Shown: piece after piece, positions 1 to 7,655 of the stretch | How the letters are laid out: every line of letters starts with the position of its first letter | Numbering within the stretch: the first letter of the stretch is position 1 | From: B33-G16 sp964611035 | Lineage (GTDB): Bacteria > Desulfobacterota > DSM-4660 > Desulfatiglandales > B25-G16 | Assembly (NCBI GenBank): GCA_964611035.1 | Contig: CAZSWT010000010.1 | Location: 1 to 64,000, forward strand | Direction of reading: 5' to 3' | DNA length: 64,000 nucleotides | Translations under genes and position numbers: made by a program | The notes under the pieces: model-generated | Databases searched by the model: none | Seen by the model: only the letters and a program-made list of their open reading frames with translations | What the model was told of the DNA's origin: nothing

Positions 1-2
1 GG

Positions 3-53
3 GAAGGCGGTAAAACAGTTGGTGCTGGAGTAATAAGTGAGATAGTGGAATAA
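3..53 (+). CDS. tuf: Elongation factor Tu, C-terminal end (partial)
   Basis: The first in-frame codons read EGGKTVGAGVISEIVE followed by a TAA stop. This matches the invariant EF-Tu C-terminus, where GGKTVGAGV is near-universal. EF-Tu delivers aminoacyl-tRNA to the ribosome as a GTP complex in the cytoplasm. Only the last 16 residues lie in the window; the rest is upstream. It sits 12 bases before rpsJ, the common tuf-rpsJ arrangement at the head of the S10 cluster, so the two are probably co-transcribed. Confidence 0.9.
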   Translation, partial: EGGKTVGAGVISEIVE

Positions 54-65
54 GGCGAAACCGTT

Positions 66-374
66 ATGAATAATCAGAAGATTAGGATAAGGTTAAAGGC
101 GTATGATCATAAACTTTTAGATCAATCTGTTTCAGAGATTGTGGATACTGCTCAGAGCACCGGAGCAAAGATTGCTGGCCCGATACCACTTCCAACAGAG
201 ATTAATAAATATTGTGTTTTACGGTCACCTCACGTGGATAAAAAATCAAGAGAACAATTTGAGATAAGAACACATAAGAGGTTGATAGATATTTTAGAGC
301 CAACGCAGCAGACAGTGGATGCCCTTATGAAATTGGATCTTGCCGCTGGAGTGGATGTGGAGATAAAGCTTTAG
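66..374 (+). CDS. rpsJ: 30S ribosomal protein S10 (NusE)
   Basis: The 102 residues match S10 along the full length, with the typical start NNQKIRIRLKAYDH, the GPIPLPT segment and the KLIDILEPT-like C-terminal strand (RLIDILEPTQQ here). S10 binds 16S rRNA in the 30S head and, as NusE, joins antitermination complexes with NusB. It is the first complete gene of the ribosomal cluster; rplC follows 13 bases later. The length is normal for the family. Confidence 0.97.
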   Translation: MNNQKIRIRLKAYDHKLLDQSVSEIVDTAQSTGAKIAGPIPLPTEINKYCVLRSPHVDKKSREQFEIRTHKRLIDILEPTQQTVDALMKLDLAAGVDVEIKL

Positions 375-387
375 GGAAACAGAAACT

Positions 388-1014
388 ATGGTCAAAGGAA
401 TTCTGGGAAAAAAGATTGGCATGACACGTGTGTTTCGAGATAACGGAGAGTCTGTACCTGTCTCTGTGTTGGAGGTTGGCCCATGTTATATCATTCAGAT
501 TAAGAGGGTTGACAAAGAGGGATATAATGCTATTCAGATAGGCTTTCAGCCAAAAAAAGATAAACGAATAAATAAGCCTCTGTCCGGTCACCTGAAGGCA
601 GCAGGAAAAGGTGGATTCAACTTTTTACGGGAAATAAATGTTGATGATATTGATGGATTTGAACTCGGGCAGGAGATTAGTAGTGAAATATTCAATGTTG
701 GAGATTTAGTAACTGTAAGAGGCACGAGCAAAGGGAGGGGTTTCAGCGGAGTTGTGAAAAGATGGGGATTCAGCGGAGGAGGTAAAACTCATGGTTGTCG
801 ATCCCATAAGGTTCCTGGTTCTCTTGGTGCGAGTGCAACTCCAAGCAGGGTGATGAAAGGAAAAAAACTTCCTGGTAGGATGGGTAACGAAAAAGTGACA
901 GTTAAAAATTTAAGGGTATTTGATGTTGTGAAAGAAAAAAATTTAATCTTGCTTAAAGGTTCGGTTCCTGGTAGTAGAGGGAGCTTCTTAGAGGTAAAAA
1001 TTAGCAATTATTAA
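388..1014 (+). CDS. rplC: 50S ribosomal protein L3
   Basis: The 208 residues begin MVKGILGKKIGMTRVF, the standard L3 start, and contain the GRGFSGVVKRWGFSGGGKTHG core and the LPGRMGNEKVTVKNL motif. L3 binds near the 3' end of 23S rRNA and reaches the peptidyl-transferase centre. The glycine- and basic-rich extension is intact. The ATG of rplD follows the TAA directly with no spacer, which indicates translational coupling. Confidence 0.97.
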   Translation: MVKGILGKKIGMTRVFRDNGESVPVSVLEVGPCYIIQIKRVDKEGYNAIQIGFQPKKDKRINKPLSGHLKAAGKGGFNFLREINVDDIDGFELGQEISSEIFNVGDLVTVRGTSKGRGFSGVVKRWGFSGGGKTHGCRSHKVPGSLGASATPSRVMKGKKLPGRMGNEKVTVKNLRVFDVVKEKNLILLKGSVPGSRGSFLEVKISNY

Positions 1015-1656
1015 ATGTGGAGCAAGGCGACAGTGGCTCTTATAGATGTACATAATGTAAAAGGTGAGAAGATTCATGAGCGGAATATAAAGGATGAAAT
1101 CTTCAATGTTTCTGTCAGAGAAGATATAATTCATCAGGTGGTAAGGGGTCAATTGGCAAGCTCTCGCTCCGGAAGTGCATCGACTAAAAATAGATCTAAA
1201 GTAAAAGCGAGTAGTAAAAAACTATGGCGACAGAAAGGCACAGGTCGAGCAAGGGTAGGAGCAGCGTCTTCACCTATAAGAAGGGGTGGCGGTGTAGCCT
1301 TTGGGCCTGTACCAAGAGATTATTCATTTAAGGTTAACAAGAAAATCAGAAAGGAAGCATTACGGATGGCCTTAGCCGATAAATTCAAGACAGGACAACT
1401 CTTTGTGGTTGATAATATTCATCTTGAAGAAATAAGCACAGGAAAATTTTTTGATGTTTTAAAGAACTTTGATTTAGACAATGCCCTCATAGTTACGGAA
1501 AGGGCGGATGAGAACCTTGAAAAATCCTCTAGAAATATTAAAAAGGTTAAACTCTTAAGGGCTGAAGGACTCAATGTATACGATATTTTACGTCACAAAT
1601 ATCTCTTATTTGTTGAAGCAGCTTTAGGAATAGTAGAGGAGGCCCTCGCTCGGTGA
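1015..1656 (+). CDS. rplD: 50S ribosomal protein L4
   Basis: A 213-residue L4/L1e protein. The basic loop WRQKGTGRARVGAASSPIRRGGG (about residues 73-95), which enters the ribosomal exit tunnel, is intact. The ATG abuts the rplC stop, and the gene ends in TGA overlapping the GTG or ATG start of rplW. L4 can act as autogenous regulator of the S10 operon in enterobacteria; nothing here shows that directly. The first few residues (MWSKATVALIDV) leave some doubt about the exact start. Confidence 0.96.
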   Translation: MWSKATVALIDVHNVKGEKIHERNIKDEIFNVSVREDIIHQVVRGQLASSRSGSASTKNRSKVKASSKKLWRQKGTGRARVGAASSPIRRGGGVAFGPVPRDYSFKVNKKIRKEALRMALADKFKTGQLFVVDNIHLEEISTGKFFDVLKNFDLDNALIVTERADENLEKSSRNIKKVKLLRAEGLNVYDILRHKYLLFVEAALGIVEEALAR

Positions 1657-1943
1657 TGGATTTTTATCAGATAATTAAAAAACCGCTTATAACAGAAAAA
1701 GCTACGAAGCAAAAGGAACACGTGAATCAACTTACATTCGAGGTGGATAGACACGCCAACAAGATATTAGTGAGGAATGCCATTGAGAATATATTTAAGG
1801 TGAAGGTTTTAAGTGTAACTGTCATTAATGTTAAAGGAAAGAAACGTATGGTAGGAAGGAATGTAGGAAGAAAGCCAGACTGGAAAAAGGCAATTGTAAG
1901 ACTTGCACCAGGTGAAAATATCGAATTTTTTGAGGGTGTTTAA
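1653..1943 (+). CDS. rplW: 50S ribosomal protein L23
   Basis: About 96 residues with the L23 signature YQIIKKPLITEKAT and the C-terminal GRKPDWKKAIVRLAPGENIEFFEG. L23 lies at the tunnel exit and is a docking site for trigger factor and SRP. The start may be GTG at 1653 (overlapping the rplD stop as GTGA) or ATG at 1656; both imply coupled translation. Length is normal. Confidence 0.95.
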   Translation: MMDFYQIIKKPLITEKATKQKEHVNQLTFEVDRHANKILVRNAIENIFKVKVLSVTVINVKGKKRMVGRNVGRKPDWKKAIVRLAPGENIEFFEGV

Positions 1944-1954
1944 AGGAAAGAGAT

Positions 1955-2776
1955 ATGGCGCTTAAAAAGAATAATCCAACCTCACCTGGAAGACGATTTC
2001 AGACGGTATCAAGTTTCGAAGAGATTACAACGAGTAAGCCGGAAAAGAGTTTATTAAAACCAACAAAGAGATCTGGCGGAAGGAATTCTCAAGGAAGAGT
2101 CACTGTAAGGCACAGGGGAGAAGGACACAAGAGGAGATATAGGATCATTGATTTTAAAAGGAAGAAAGATAATATTCCAGCCACTGTTGCTTCTATTGAA
2201 TATGATCCTAATAGGTCTGCAAGGATTGCACTCCTTCACTATTTAGATGGGGAGAAGTCCTATATATTGGCACCAGATAAATTACAAGTTGCTGATAGGG
2301 TAGAATCTGGAGAGAATGTGGAGATAAAAATAGGTAACACCATGCCTTTGGCAAATATTCCCATGGGTACACATATACATAATATAGAATTACATGTCGG
2401 TTACGGAGGACAGCTCGCAAGAAGTGCAGGCGGGTATGCCCAATTAATGGCTAAGGAAGGAAAGTACGCACAGGTGAAACTTCCCTCAGGCGAGGTACGG
2501 ATGATTTTATTAGGCTGCCGGGCTACCATTGGTGAGATAGGGAATTTAGATCATGAAAATATCTCCCTTGGTAAGGCAGGAAGATCAAGGCATTTAGGAA
2601 GAAGACCGCATGTAAGGGGTGTAGCTATGAACCCAGTTGATCATCCTCTTGGGGGTGGAGAAGGAAGATCATCAGGGGGTAGACATCCAGTTACGCCGTG
2701 GGGTGTACCCACTAAGGGTTTCAGAACAAAACGTACCAAGACAAGTGATAGATTGATTATCAAAAGAAGAAAATAG
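1955..2776 (+). CDS. rplB: 50S ribosomal protein L2
   Basis: A 273-residue L2. The signatures are RGGGEGR-like NPVDHPLGGGEGRSSGGRHP near residues 220-240 and GRNSQGRVTVRHRGEGHKRRYR near residue 45. L2 is needed for subunit association and peptidyl-transfer. The invariant histidine region (PVDHPLGGGEG) is intact. A GAAAGAG ribosome binding site precedes the ATG by a few bases. Spacing from rplW is 11 bases. Confidence 0.97.
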   Translation: MALKKNNPTSPGRRFQTVSSFEEITTSKPEKSLLKPTKRSGGRNSQGRVTVRHRGEGHKRRYRIIDFKRKKDNIPATVASIEYDPNRSARIALLHYLDGEKSYILAPDKLQVADRVESGENVEIKIGNTMPLANIPMGTHIHNIELHVGYGGQLARSAGGYAQLMAKEGKYAQVKLPSGEVRMILLGCRATIGEIGNLDHENISLGKAGRSRHLGRRPHVRGVAMNPVDHPLGGGEGRSSGGRHPVTPWGVPTKGFRTKRTKTSDRLIIKRRK

Positions 2777-2790
2777 GAAAGGAGAGAGGA

Positions 2791-3081
2791 TTGCCACGTT
2801 CAGTAAAGAAGGGACCTTTTGTGGATGATAGTCTCATGAAGAAGGTAAATAGAGCCATAAAGGAAAACAGTCATCAGGTTATTAAGACATGGTCTCGGCG
2901 ATCTGTTATTTTTCCAGAGTTTATAGGTTTAACCTTTGCTGTGCATAACGGGAAGAAATTTGTTCCGGTATTTATCACTGAAGATATGGTAGGACATAAA
3001 TTAGGTGAATTTTCACCAACAAGGATATTTTATGCCCATGCCGGAGGGGATAAGAAATCTCGTTTGAAAGGGAAGAAATAA
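2791..3081 (+). CDS. rpsS: 30S ribosomal protein S19
   Basis: The 96 residues begin MPRSVKKGPFVDDSLMKKV and contain the family core TWSRRSVIFPEFIGLTFAVHNGKKFVPVFI and KLGEFSPTR. S19 forms a complex with S13 in the 30S head. The start codon is TTG at 2791, after a clear AGGAAAGGAG binding site. TTG starts recur in several ribosomal genes of this window. Confidence 0.96.
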   Translation: MPRSVKKGPFVDDSLMKKVNRAIKENSHQVIKTWSRRSVIFPEFIGLTFAVHNGKKFVPVFITEDMVGHKLGEFSPTRIFYAHAGGDKKSRLKGKK

Positions 3082-3084
3082 TAA

Positions 3085-3152
3085 GTTGTCATTTGTTATT
3101 TGTCAGTGGTCAGTTGTATTATCTCTTCGAACGACAACTGACAAATAACAAC
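3085..3152. repeat. Imperfect inverted repeat between rpsS and rplV
   Basis: The left arm contains TTGTTATTTGTCAGTGGTCA and the right arm ACGACAACTGACAAATAACA, so the two can pair over about 20 bases with a small bulge. The same words (ACTGACAA, CAACGGAC) recur around 14,590 and 44,130. It lies in a non-coding gap inside the ribosomal operon and has no T-run, so a terminator is unlikely. It resembles a REP-type dispersed palindrome. Confidence 0.6.
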
Positions 3153-3195
3153 GGACTCTTTCCAAATCGGGAATTATTTACGGTTTATTTAAGAC

Positions 3196-3528
3196 ATGGA
3201 AATCAAGGCTATTGCAAAGTACATACGGGTATCTCCAAGGAAGATACGACTACTTATGAGGGAGATAAGAGGGAAAAAGGTTGAAGAAGCATTAAACATA
3301 TTAACCTTTGCTCCACAAAAAGGGGCCCCTATTTTACGTAAGTTAGTCAATTCTGCTATTGCTAATGCGAGCCAACGTCCTGATACAGATGTGGACAGCC
3401 TGTTTATCAAGCATATATTTGCTGATGAGGGGCCAATGTTAAAACGATTTAGACCAAGGGCTATGGGGAGGGCAACGAGGATAAGAAAAAGAACCAGTCA
3501 CTTGACGATTATTCTCGATGAGAGATAA
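3196..3528 (+). CDS. rplV: 50S ribosomal protein L22
   Basis: The 110-residue L22 has the start MEIKAIAKYIRVSPRKIRLL and the C-terminal hairpin RPRAMGRATRIRKRTSHLTIIL, which lines the exit tunnel (a macrolide-interaction site in other bacteria). Its last ~25 bases are part of the 55-bp sequence that reappears after the N gap, so the 3' end is seen twice. The L22 frame is complete upstream of the gap. Confidence 0.96.
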   Translation: MEIKAIAKYIRVSPRKIRLLMREIRGKKVEEALNILTFAPQKGAPILRKLVNSAIANASQRPDTDVDSLFIKHIFADEGPMLKRFRPRAMGRATRIRKRTSHLTIILDER

Positions 3529-3557
3529 CCCTATAAAAAGTGCCTAAAGTCCGTAAA

Positions 3558-3657
3558 NNNNNNNNNNNNNNNNNNNNNNNNNNNNNNNNNNNNNNNNNNN
3601 NNNNNNNNNNNNNNNNNNNNNNNNNNNNNNNNNNNNNNNNNNNNNNNNNNNNNNNNN
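3558..3657. other. Assembly gap (100 N) flanked by identical 55-bp sequence
   Basis: Exactly 100 N bases. The 55 bases before it (3503-3557) are repeated without mismatch right after it (3658-3712). An exact overlap of this size is what k-mer assemblers leave at contig ends, so the scaffolder probably joined two overlapping contigs without merging them. Inferred true sequence: delete 3558-3712, giving an ordinary rplV-rpsC spacer. Confidence 0.85.
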
Positions 3658-3776
3658 TGACGATTATTCTCGATGAGAGATAACCCTATAAAAAGTGCCT
3701 AAAGTCCGTAAATGAACTAAAGTGCCTAAAATTATCGATTAAAACTTCCAAACTAACAGATTAGAAGGAGAATTCA

Positions 3777-4415
3777 GTGGGTCAAAAGGTACATCCAGTA
3801 GGATTAAGGCTAGGCATTAATAGGACATGGAATAGCAGGTGGTTTGCTGGTTCTGAGTTTGCCTCACTCGTTATAGAAGACGAGGAAATTCGGAGATTTT
3901 TAAAAAAGCGGCTGTATCAGGCTGGTGTATCTAAGATAGAGATCGAGAGAGCTGCTAACAAGGTAAGGCTAAGGATTTATACATCGAGACCTGGGATTAT
4001 AATTGGTAAGAGAGGGGCAGAGATAGAAAATTTAAAAAAGGAAATAGAGAAAAAAATAAAAAGGGAATTTTTTATTGATATCAAAGAGGTAAGAAGGCCG
4101 GAATTGGAAGCTCAACTAGTTGCAGAGAATACAGCTATACAATTAGTTCGTCGGGTGGCATTTCGCAGGGCAATGAAGAAGAGTGTTAATTTGGCTATGA
4201 GATTTGGTGCGAAGGGTATAAAGATTTCCTGTAGTGGTAGGCTCGGTGGAGCAGAGATGGCAAGGAGAGAATGGTATAGGGAGGGCAGGGTACCATTGCA
4301 TACCCTCAGGGCAGACATAGATTATGGATTTACTGAAGCATTTACAACGTATGGGGTGATAGGAGTAAAGGTAGCCATCTTTAAAGGCGAAATTTGGCCT
4401 AATAAGGAGGAATAG
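3777..4415 (+). CDS. rpsC: 30S ribosomal protein S3
   Basis: A 212-residue S3 with start MGQKVHPVGLRLGINRTWNSRW, the KH-type motif RPGIIIGKRGAEIENLKKE, and the C-terminal GRLGGAEMARREWYREGRVPLHTLRADIDYG. S3 shapes the mRNA entry channel and contributes to helicase activity. The start is GTG at 3777, behind AGAAGGAG. It is the first gene after the assembly gap. Confidence 0.97.
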   Translation: MGQKVHPVGLRLGINRTWNSRWFAGSEFASLVIEDEEIRRFLKKRLYQAGVSKIEIERAANKVRLRIYTSRPGIIIGKRGAEIENLKKEIEKKIKREFFIDIKEVRRPELEAQLVAENTAIQLVRRVAFRRAMKKSVNLAMRFGAKGIKISCSGRLGGAEMARREWYREGRVPLHTLRADIDYGFTEAFTTYGVIGVKVAIFKGEIWPNKEE

Positions 4416-4427
4416 AAAGGTCGCGTT

Positions 4428-4838
4428 ATGTTAAGCCCAAAAAAGGTTAAGCATAGAAACATTCAAAAGGGACGAATGAGAAGGAAGGCCTATAGAGGCT
4501 CAGATCTTGAGTTTGGTTATTTTGGCTTGCAGGCAAAGGAGTGCGGCTTTATGTCAGCCAGACAGATAGAGGCAGCAAGGATAGCTATCACAAGAGCCGT
4601 GAAGAAGGGTGGCAAAATATGGATAAAGGTTTTCCCCGACAAACCAATGACTAAGAAGCCTGCTGAAACAAGAATGGGGAAAGGCAAGGGTAATTTTGAA
4701 GGATGGGTAGCAGTAATAAAACCCGGTAAGATTTTATATGAAATTGAAGGTGTTGATAAAGAGGTAGCTAAAGAGGCGTTTCGATTGGCTGGTCATAAAT
4801 TGCCATTTGCGACTAAATTCTTAAGTAGGAGTGAATAA
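4428..4838 (+). CDS. rplP: 50S ribosomal protein L16
   Basis: The 136 residues begin MLSPKKVKHRNIQKGRM and have the RMGKGKGNFEGWVAVIKPGKILYEI core. The arginine-rich N-terminus and the GKG segment contact tRNA in the A and P sites. Spacing to rpsC is 12 bases. The stop overlaps the beginning of one possible reading of rpmC. Confidence 0.97.
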   Translation: MLSPKKVKHRNIQKGRMRRKAYRGSDLEFGYFGLQAKECGFMSARQIEAARIAITRAVKKGGKIWIKVFPDKPMTKKPAETRMGKGKGNFEGWVAVIKPGKILYEIEGVDKEVAKEAFRLAGHKLPFATKFLSRSE

Positions 4839-4842
4839 CACA

Positions 4843-5052
4843 TTGAAAGTAGGGGAATTACGGGAATTGAGTACCCAAGAATTAATACAACGCGAAAAGG
4901 AGTTGGCAATGGAATTGTTTAACCTTCGATTCCAAATGGCCACTGGCCAGTTAAGTAACCATACTGCTATAAGAAAGACAAAAAAGGACATTGCCAGGAT
5001 TAAAACTGTATTAAATGAGAAAGATAACAGGAAAGATAATGCTGGGTCATGA
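4843..5052 (+). CDS. rpmC: 50S ribosomal protein L29
   Basis: L29 reads KVGELRELSTQELIQREKEL, then LFNLRFQMATGQLSNHTAIRKTKKDIARIKT, the usual two-helix protein. I chose TTG at 4843 (giving MKVGELREL, 69 residues, the usual start) behind AGGAG at 4827-4831. An in-frame GTG at 4831 would add four residues and overlap rplP. L29 binds near the tunnel exit beside L23. Confidence 0.9.
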   Translation: MKVGELRELSTQELIQREKELAMELFNLRFQMATGQLSNHTAIRKTKKDIARIKTVLNEKDNRKDNAGS

Positions 5053-5053
5053 T

Positions 5054-5302
5054 ATGGACATACGTAGCAAAAGAAAAGAGATGACAGGTGTTGTGTTAAA
5101 TAACACGATGGATAAGAGTGTAAAGGTCCTAGTTGAACGCTTGGCCAAGCATAAAAAATATAAAAAGTATATTAAGTACCGGGCAAAATACCTGGTCCAT
5201 GATTCACATAATATATGTCAGATAGGTGATAAAGTAAGAATCATTGAAAGTCGCCCGATAAGTAAGATGAAAAGATGGAGAGTGCTAAAAGTTATAAGTT
5301 AA
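5054..5302 (+). CDS. rpsQ: 30S ribosomal protein S17
   Basis: S17 core: RKEMTGVVLNNTMDKSVKVLVERL, then KYIKYRAKYLVHDSHN and GDKVRIIESRPISKMKRWRVL. The OB-fold protein binds 16S rRNA helix 11. The ATG at 5054 gives 82 residues, close to the family norm, and lies one base after the rpmC stop. ATGs at 5039 and 5015 are in frame and would give an unusual extended N-terminus. No strong binding site is seen, consistent with coupling to rpmC. Confidence 0.93.
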   Translation: MDIRSKRKEMTGVVLNNTMDKSVKVLVERLAKHKKYKKYIKYRAKYLVHDSHNICQIGDKVRIIESRPISKMKRWRVLKVIS

Positions 5303-5388
5303 CTTTTTAAAACGCCTATCATTTTAATAGGTTGATAAGAGCACATAGCGCCTTATAAACTTAATAGTTTTATTTAAGCAGGTCGCGC

Positions 5389-5499
5389 CCCTGGCCCAGC
5401 CCTGGCATGCAATGCTTAGGCTGTAGTGCCAGGACTTATAAATAATATAGAAATTGCAATATTTGCCAAGGAAGTCGCGCCAGGGCGGGCAGGGCAGGC
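5389..5499. repeat. Interspersed repeat R1, copy 1
   Basis: Starts CCCTGGCCCAGCCCTGGCAT, has the central word ACTTATAA, and ends GTCGCGCCAGGG followed by CAGGC. Related copies lie at 8609-8735 and 42481-42583 with the same ordered blocks, so this is a dispersed element with CCCTGG/CCAGGG inverted ends. This copy lies between rpsQ and rplN, inside an essential operon. Confidence 0.7.
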
Positions 5500-5521
5500 T
5501 TTCGTTCACTTAGTAATTACT

Positions 5522-5890
5522 ATGATACAGGCCGAGACAATATTAAATGCTGCTGATAATTCAGGTGCTAGGAAACTTTATTGCATAAAGGTTCTTGGCG
5601 GTACAAGGAGAAGATACGCAAGGGTGGGAGATGTCATCGTAGTATCTGTTAGAGAATCTTTGCCTAATAGCAAGGTGAAAAAAGGTGATGTTTTAAGAGC
5701 AGTTATAGTAAGGACAGTGAAAGAGATTAGGCGGGATGATGGCTCATACATAAAATTTGATGATAACTCAGCTGTATTAATCAATCAACAAAGGGAGCCA
5801 ATTGGAACACGAATTTTTGGTCCTGTAGCCAGGGAGCTGAGGTCGAAAAGATTTATGAAAATTATATCTCTTGCCCCTGAGGTACTTTAA
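5522..5890 (+). CDS. rplN: 50S ribosomal protein L14
   Basis: ATG at 5522 gives 122 residues, the family's exact usual length, with MIQAETILNAADNSGARKLYCIKVLGG and the C-terminal GPVARELRSKRFMKIISLAPEVL. L14 lies at the subunit interface. An upstream in-frame ATG at 5426 would add 32 residues derived from the R1 repeat and is rejected. No clear Shine-Dalgarno sequence precedes 5522, perhaps because the repeat inserted there. Confidence 0.95.
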   Translation: MIQAETILNAADNSGARKLYCIKVLGGTRRRYARVGDVIVVSVRESLPNSKVKKGDVLRAVIVRTVKEIRRDDGSYIKFDDNSAVLINQQREPIGTRIFGPVARELRSKRFMKIISLAPEVL

Positions 5891-5907
5891 CCACAAGAGC
5901 ATCTATT

Positions 5908-6237
5908 ATGCCTAAGAAGAAGTTTTACATAAGAAAAAATGATAAGGTAATGGTAATAGCCGGCAAGGAAAAAGGAAAGATTGGCACAGTGTTGAAAGCT
6001 ATTCCCCAGAAGGAAGGGATTATAGTAGAAAAACTAAATATGGTAAAGAGGCATACCAGGCCTGGAGGTAAAAGTGCCAAAGGTGGGATTATCGAAAAAG
6101 AGGCCCCTATTAATATATCTAATCTTATGCTTGTCTGTGGAAAGTGCGCTGAGATAACAAGGATTGGAAAAAAGGTCCTCGAGGATGGTAGTAAGGTAAG
6201 ATTTTGCAAAAAGTGTGGGGAGATATTAGATAAGTAA
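5908..6237 (+). CDS. rplX: 50S ribosomal protein L24
   Basis: The 109 residues carry the KOW motif region (KNDKVMVIAGKEKGKIGTVL, residues 9-28), NMVKRHTRPGG, and a C-terminal pair VCGKC and FCKKC that looks like a zinc ribbon. L24 is an assembly initiator on 23S rRNA. The four-cysteine tail is seen in many but not all bacterial L24 proteins. Confidence 0.96.
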   Translation: MPKKKFYIRKNDKVMVIAGKEKGKIGTVLKAIPQKEGIIVEKLNMVKRHTRPGGKSAKGGIIEKEAPINISNLMLVCGKCAEITRIGKKVLEDGSKVRFCKKCGEILDK

Positions 6238-6242
6238 AGAAT

Positions 6243-6338
6243 ATGTTCCATTTGTTTTATTAGTTCAATTAGTTCGGTTGGTTAGATTTTATTCAATGAA
6301 AACCAATGGAACCAATCAAACAAATTAAACCAATTATT
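6243..6338. repeat. Inverted repeat made of short repeated words, rplX-rplE gap
   Basis: The left half holds GTTCCATTTG, TTAGTTCAATTAGTTCGGTT and GGTTAG. The right half holds AACCAATGGAACCAATC and CAAATTAAACCAATT, its approximate complement. Each half is built from a repeated 8-9 base word (about TTGGTTCGA). The structure is the same type as those at 11,270-11,355 and 12,796-12,857, with different words. Confidence 0.55.
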
Positions 6339-6342
6339 TGTT

Positions 6343-6882
6343 ATGTCTCGATTAAAAGAAAAATATCTTAGAGAGATTGTGCCGGTTATGATCAAGGAGT
6401 TTGGTTATCGAAACGTAATGGAGGTACCGAAACTTGAAAAGGTGGTTCTCAACATGGGCCTTGGTGAGGCAATACATAATATTAAAGTCCTGGATTCAGC
6501 GGTAGAGGAATTAGCCCTCATTAGTGCACAAAAACCTGTTATTACAAGAGCTAAGAGGTCCATTGCGAGCTTTAAGCTGAGGGAAGGAATGCCTATAGGA
6601 TGTATGGTCACATTAAGAAGTGAGAGGATGTATTATTTTTTAGATAAGCTTTTTAATGTAGCTCTTCCCAGGGTGAGAGATTTTCGAGGTTTATCAGATA
6701 AGGCCTTTGATGGTCGCGGGAATTATACATTAGGCATTAAGGAGCAGATTATTTTTCCAGAGATCAATTATGATAAGATTGACAAGGTCAAGGGCCTTAA
6801 TATTACTATTGTTACTACTACCACGAATGATGCTGAGGGTCGCTTTTTGCTTGAGAAAATGGGATTGTTATTTCGGAGATAA
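6343..6882 (+). CDS. rplE: 50S ribosomal protein L5
   Basis: A 179-residue L5 with the signature VPKLEKVVLNMGLGEA (residues 28-43), ALPRVRDFRGLSDKAFDGRGNYTLGIKEQIIFPEI and a C-terminal TTTNDAEGRFLLEKMGLLF. L5 contacts 5S rRNA and P-site tRNA. Complete, with normal length; the TTG of rpsN follows 15 bases after the stop. Confidence 0.97.
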   Translation: MSRLKEKYLREIVPVMIKEFGYRNVMEVPKLEKVVLNMGLGEAIHNIKVLDSAVEELALISAQKPVITRAKRSIASFKLREGMPIGCMVTLRSERMYYFLDKLFNVALPRVRDFRGLSDKAFDGRGNYTLGIKEQIIFPEINYDKIDKVKGLNITIVTTTTNDAEGRFLLEKMGLLFRR

Positions 6883-6897
6883 GAAGGGGGTTTTGCT

Positions 6898-7083
6898 TTG
6901 GCAAGAAAATCTTTGATTATAAAGGCAAAGAGAAATCAAAAATTTTCCACTCGTACGTATAATAGATGTCCTATTTGTGGCAGAAGTAGGGCTTTTTTAA
7001 GGAAATTTGGGATTTGTAGGATTTGTTTTAGAAATTTGGCCTTAAGGGGTGATATACCAGGTGTCACTAAATCAAGTTGGTAG
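6898..7083 (+). CDS. rpsZ: 30S ribosomal protein S14, zinc-binding (type Z)
   Basis: A 61-residue short S14 with CPIC and CRIC separated by 12 residues (C-X2-C-X12-C-X2-C), the zinc-ribbon form, plus the RNLALRGDIPGVTKSSW end. The start is TTG at 6898 after AGAAGGGG. The short zinc form, rather than the ~100-residue zinc-free form, is typical of many anaerobes. It assembles into the 30S head. Confidence 0.96.
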   Translation: MARKSLIIKAKRNQKFSTRTYNRCPICGRSRAFLRKFGICRICFRNLALRGDIPGVTKSSW

Positions 7084-7106
7084 GTAAGTAAAAACGGAGA
7101 TGCATA

Positions 7107-7505
7107 ATGACCATGACTGACCCCATTGCGGATTTGATCGTGAGGATAAAAAATGCGATTATGGTCTCATATGATAAAGTGGAGGTTCCCTCCTCCAAGA
7201 TTAAAATCAATATCGTTAAGATATTAAAATTTGAAGGGTATATAAGGAATTACAAGATAATTAAAGACAGCAAACAAGGCATTCTAGTGATTTATCTAAA
7301 ATATAATGAGGATAAAAGTTCTGTCATTAAAGATCTTAAGAGAATAAGTAAGCCAAGCTGTAGGGTGTATTCAAGGCATAAGAAGATACCCAGAGTATTG
7401 AATGGGCTTGGCATTAATATTGTTTCAACATCTAAAGGCGTGCTGACTGATAGGGAAGCGAGAAAAATAGGCATAGGGGGAGAGATAATTTGCTCGGTTT
7501 GGTAA
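7107..7505 (+). CDS. rpsH: 30S ribosomal protein S8
   Basis: The 132 residues begin MTMTDPIADLIVRIKNAI and end with the family signature STSKGVLTDREARKIGIGGEIICSVW. S8 binds 16S rRNA helix 21 and in E. coli represses the spc operon; no repression target is identified here. Length is normal. Confidence 0.97.
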   Translation: MTMTDPIADLIVRIKNAIMVSYDKVEVPSSKIKINIVKILKFEGYIRNYKIIKDSKQGILVIYLKYNEDKSSVIKDLKRISKPSCRVYSRHKKIPRVLNGLGINIVSTSKGVLTDREARKIGIGGEIICSVW

Positions 7506-7557
7506 TTAGGCCGCTGATTCTCGCAGATATTCGCAGAAAGCTATATATTTAAAATCT

Positions 7558-7597
7558 TGCTTCCGAGTTCCGAATGACGGAATCCGGAATTCGGAAA
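7558..7597. repeat. Short palindromic repeat, rpsH-rplF gap
   Basis: GCTTCCGAGTTCCGAATGAC is followed by GGAATCCGGAATTCGG, giving pairing of TTCCGAATTCCG-type words. A related CCGAGTTCACGAATTCC... GGAATTCGGAAA arrangement occurs near 44,098-44,130. It is a probable dispersed palindrome with no T-run and no coding potential. Confidence 0.5.
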
Positions 7598-7655
7598 TAA
7601 GCAGTGTAAACCTGTGTCTCAAAGGAGTTTTTAATACATTGATAGAGCATAGATC

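Noticed and set aside
3093..3284. Short plus-strand frame between rpsS and rplV
   Set aside because: It runs through an inverted repeat and overlaps the rplV start; no family resemblance.
5426..5521. N-terminal extension of L14
   Set aside because: The 32 residues derive from the R1 repeat, and the ATG at 5522 gives the exact usual length of 122.
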